Of a DNA stretch of 20,657 bases, positions 20,531 through 20,657 are shown in pieces. The position numbers were made by a program, and so were the translations under genes. The stretch lies in IMG/VR virus record IMGVR_UViG_3300047172_000189, positions 1 to 20,657 of that record; one strand, given 5' to 3'. How positions within the stretch are numbered: position 1 is the first letter of the stretch; each line of letters begins with the position of its first letter. The notes under the pieces were generated by a model that worked only from the letters and a program-made list of their open reading frames with translations, did not search any database and was not told the origin of the DNA. The stretch comes from a virus.

Positions 20531-20657
20531 TTGACATCCTCCCCTTCCTAAAGGAAGGAGATTCCTACGGCGTCTTGCAGGTTTTGCAAAATCGCTTCGG
20601 TAGGTACTTTCGACCCGTTAGGAATTATCCTAACCTTTCGCCAGGCACTCATGTCGG
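20531..20657 (-). mobile_element. IS200/IS605-like terminal element, part 2 (3' end, inserted in the methyltransferase)
   Basis: On the minus strand the element ends ...CGTAGGAATCTCC, hairpin CCTTCC-TTTA-GGAAGG (20543-20558), then GGAGGATGTCAA, flush with the methyltransferase at 20530/20531. This layout resembles the ends of TnpB-type elements (compare the GTGAGGTTCAA end of ISDra2), where the omega RNA scaffold stops and the guide begins. Inside, GTTAGGA-ATTA-TCCTAAC (20617-20634) forms a perfect hairpin across the window junction. Bases 20557-20595 match the inverted copy at 11192-11230 with one difference. No tnpA or tnpB is present. Identification is by structure and terminus, not by a sequence search. 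Confidence 0.55.

Overview
The window looks like most or all of a small tailed-phage genome (podovirus-like, P22-type packaging proteins). It encodes a terminase small and large subunit, a P22-like portal, a set of virion or tail-fibre proteins ending in a peptidase S74 intramolecular chaperone, a replication-initiator-like winged-helix protein, and a recombination module (ERF annealing protein plus YqaJ exonuclease). Many tiny overlapping genes with AGGAG-type ribosome binding sites point to a bacterial host. The exact host cannot be read from the sequence. No capsid, scaffold, endolysin, polymerase or integrase gene was found. Bases 1-29 and 20629-20657 are identical, so the molecule may be a circle of about 20,628 bp. 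That junction lies inside a repeated IS200/IS605-like terminal element, so the circle could also be a false join that skips the missing head genes.

Layout: 1-178 is the left part of the junction element. 190-537 (minus) holds two small genes, one frameshifted. 674-8230 (plus) is a virion/fibre operon followed by two small proteins. 8231-8508 is a structured gene-free gap. 8509-9611 (plus) holds the replication initiator, with intragenic iteron-like repeats, and a SpoVG-like gene. 9608-11061 (minus) holds exonuclease and ERF. 11079-11230 is an inverted second copy of the junction element followed by a strong terminator. 11272-12274 (plus) is an early operon behind a promoter with 29-bp tandem operators; its RusA gene is broken. 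12258-12482 (minus) is one small gene. 12483-15374 (plus) runs from a good promoter through small genes to the terminase genes.

15376-16075 is the most remarkable part: a 700-bp array in strict 5-bp register, made of 104 degenerate CCNNG units in seven blocks, separated by six nearly identical 30-bp linkers. It lies between convergent genes. One of these (16090-16677, minus) encodes a protein whose C-terminus carries a glycine-rich GIG-x5-GFG loop like that of RAMP-fold proteins.

16903-17756 (plus) holds two tandem DUF551 genes and a Lar-like zinc-ribbon gene. 17844-19922 (plus) is the portal gene. 20002-20530 is a DNA methyltransferase remnant with an internal deletion, cut off exactly where the junction element begins. 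Several genes (methyltransferase, RusA, a small ORF in a G-run) are broken, so this genome is either decaying, defective, or partly misassembled.
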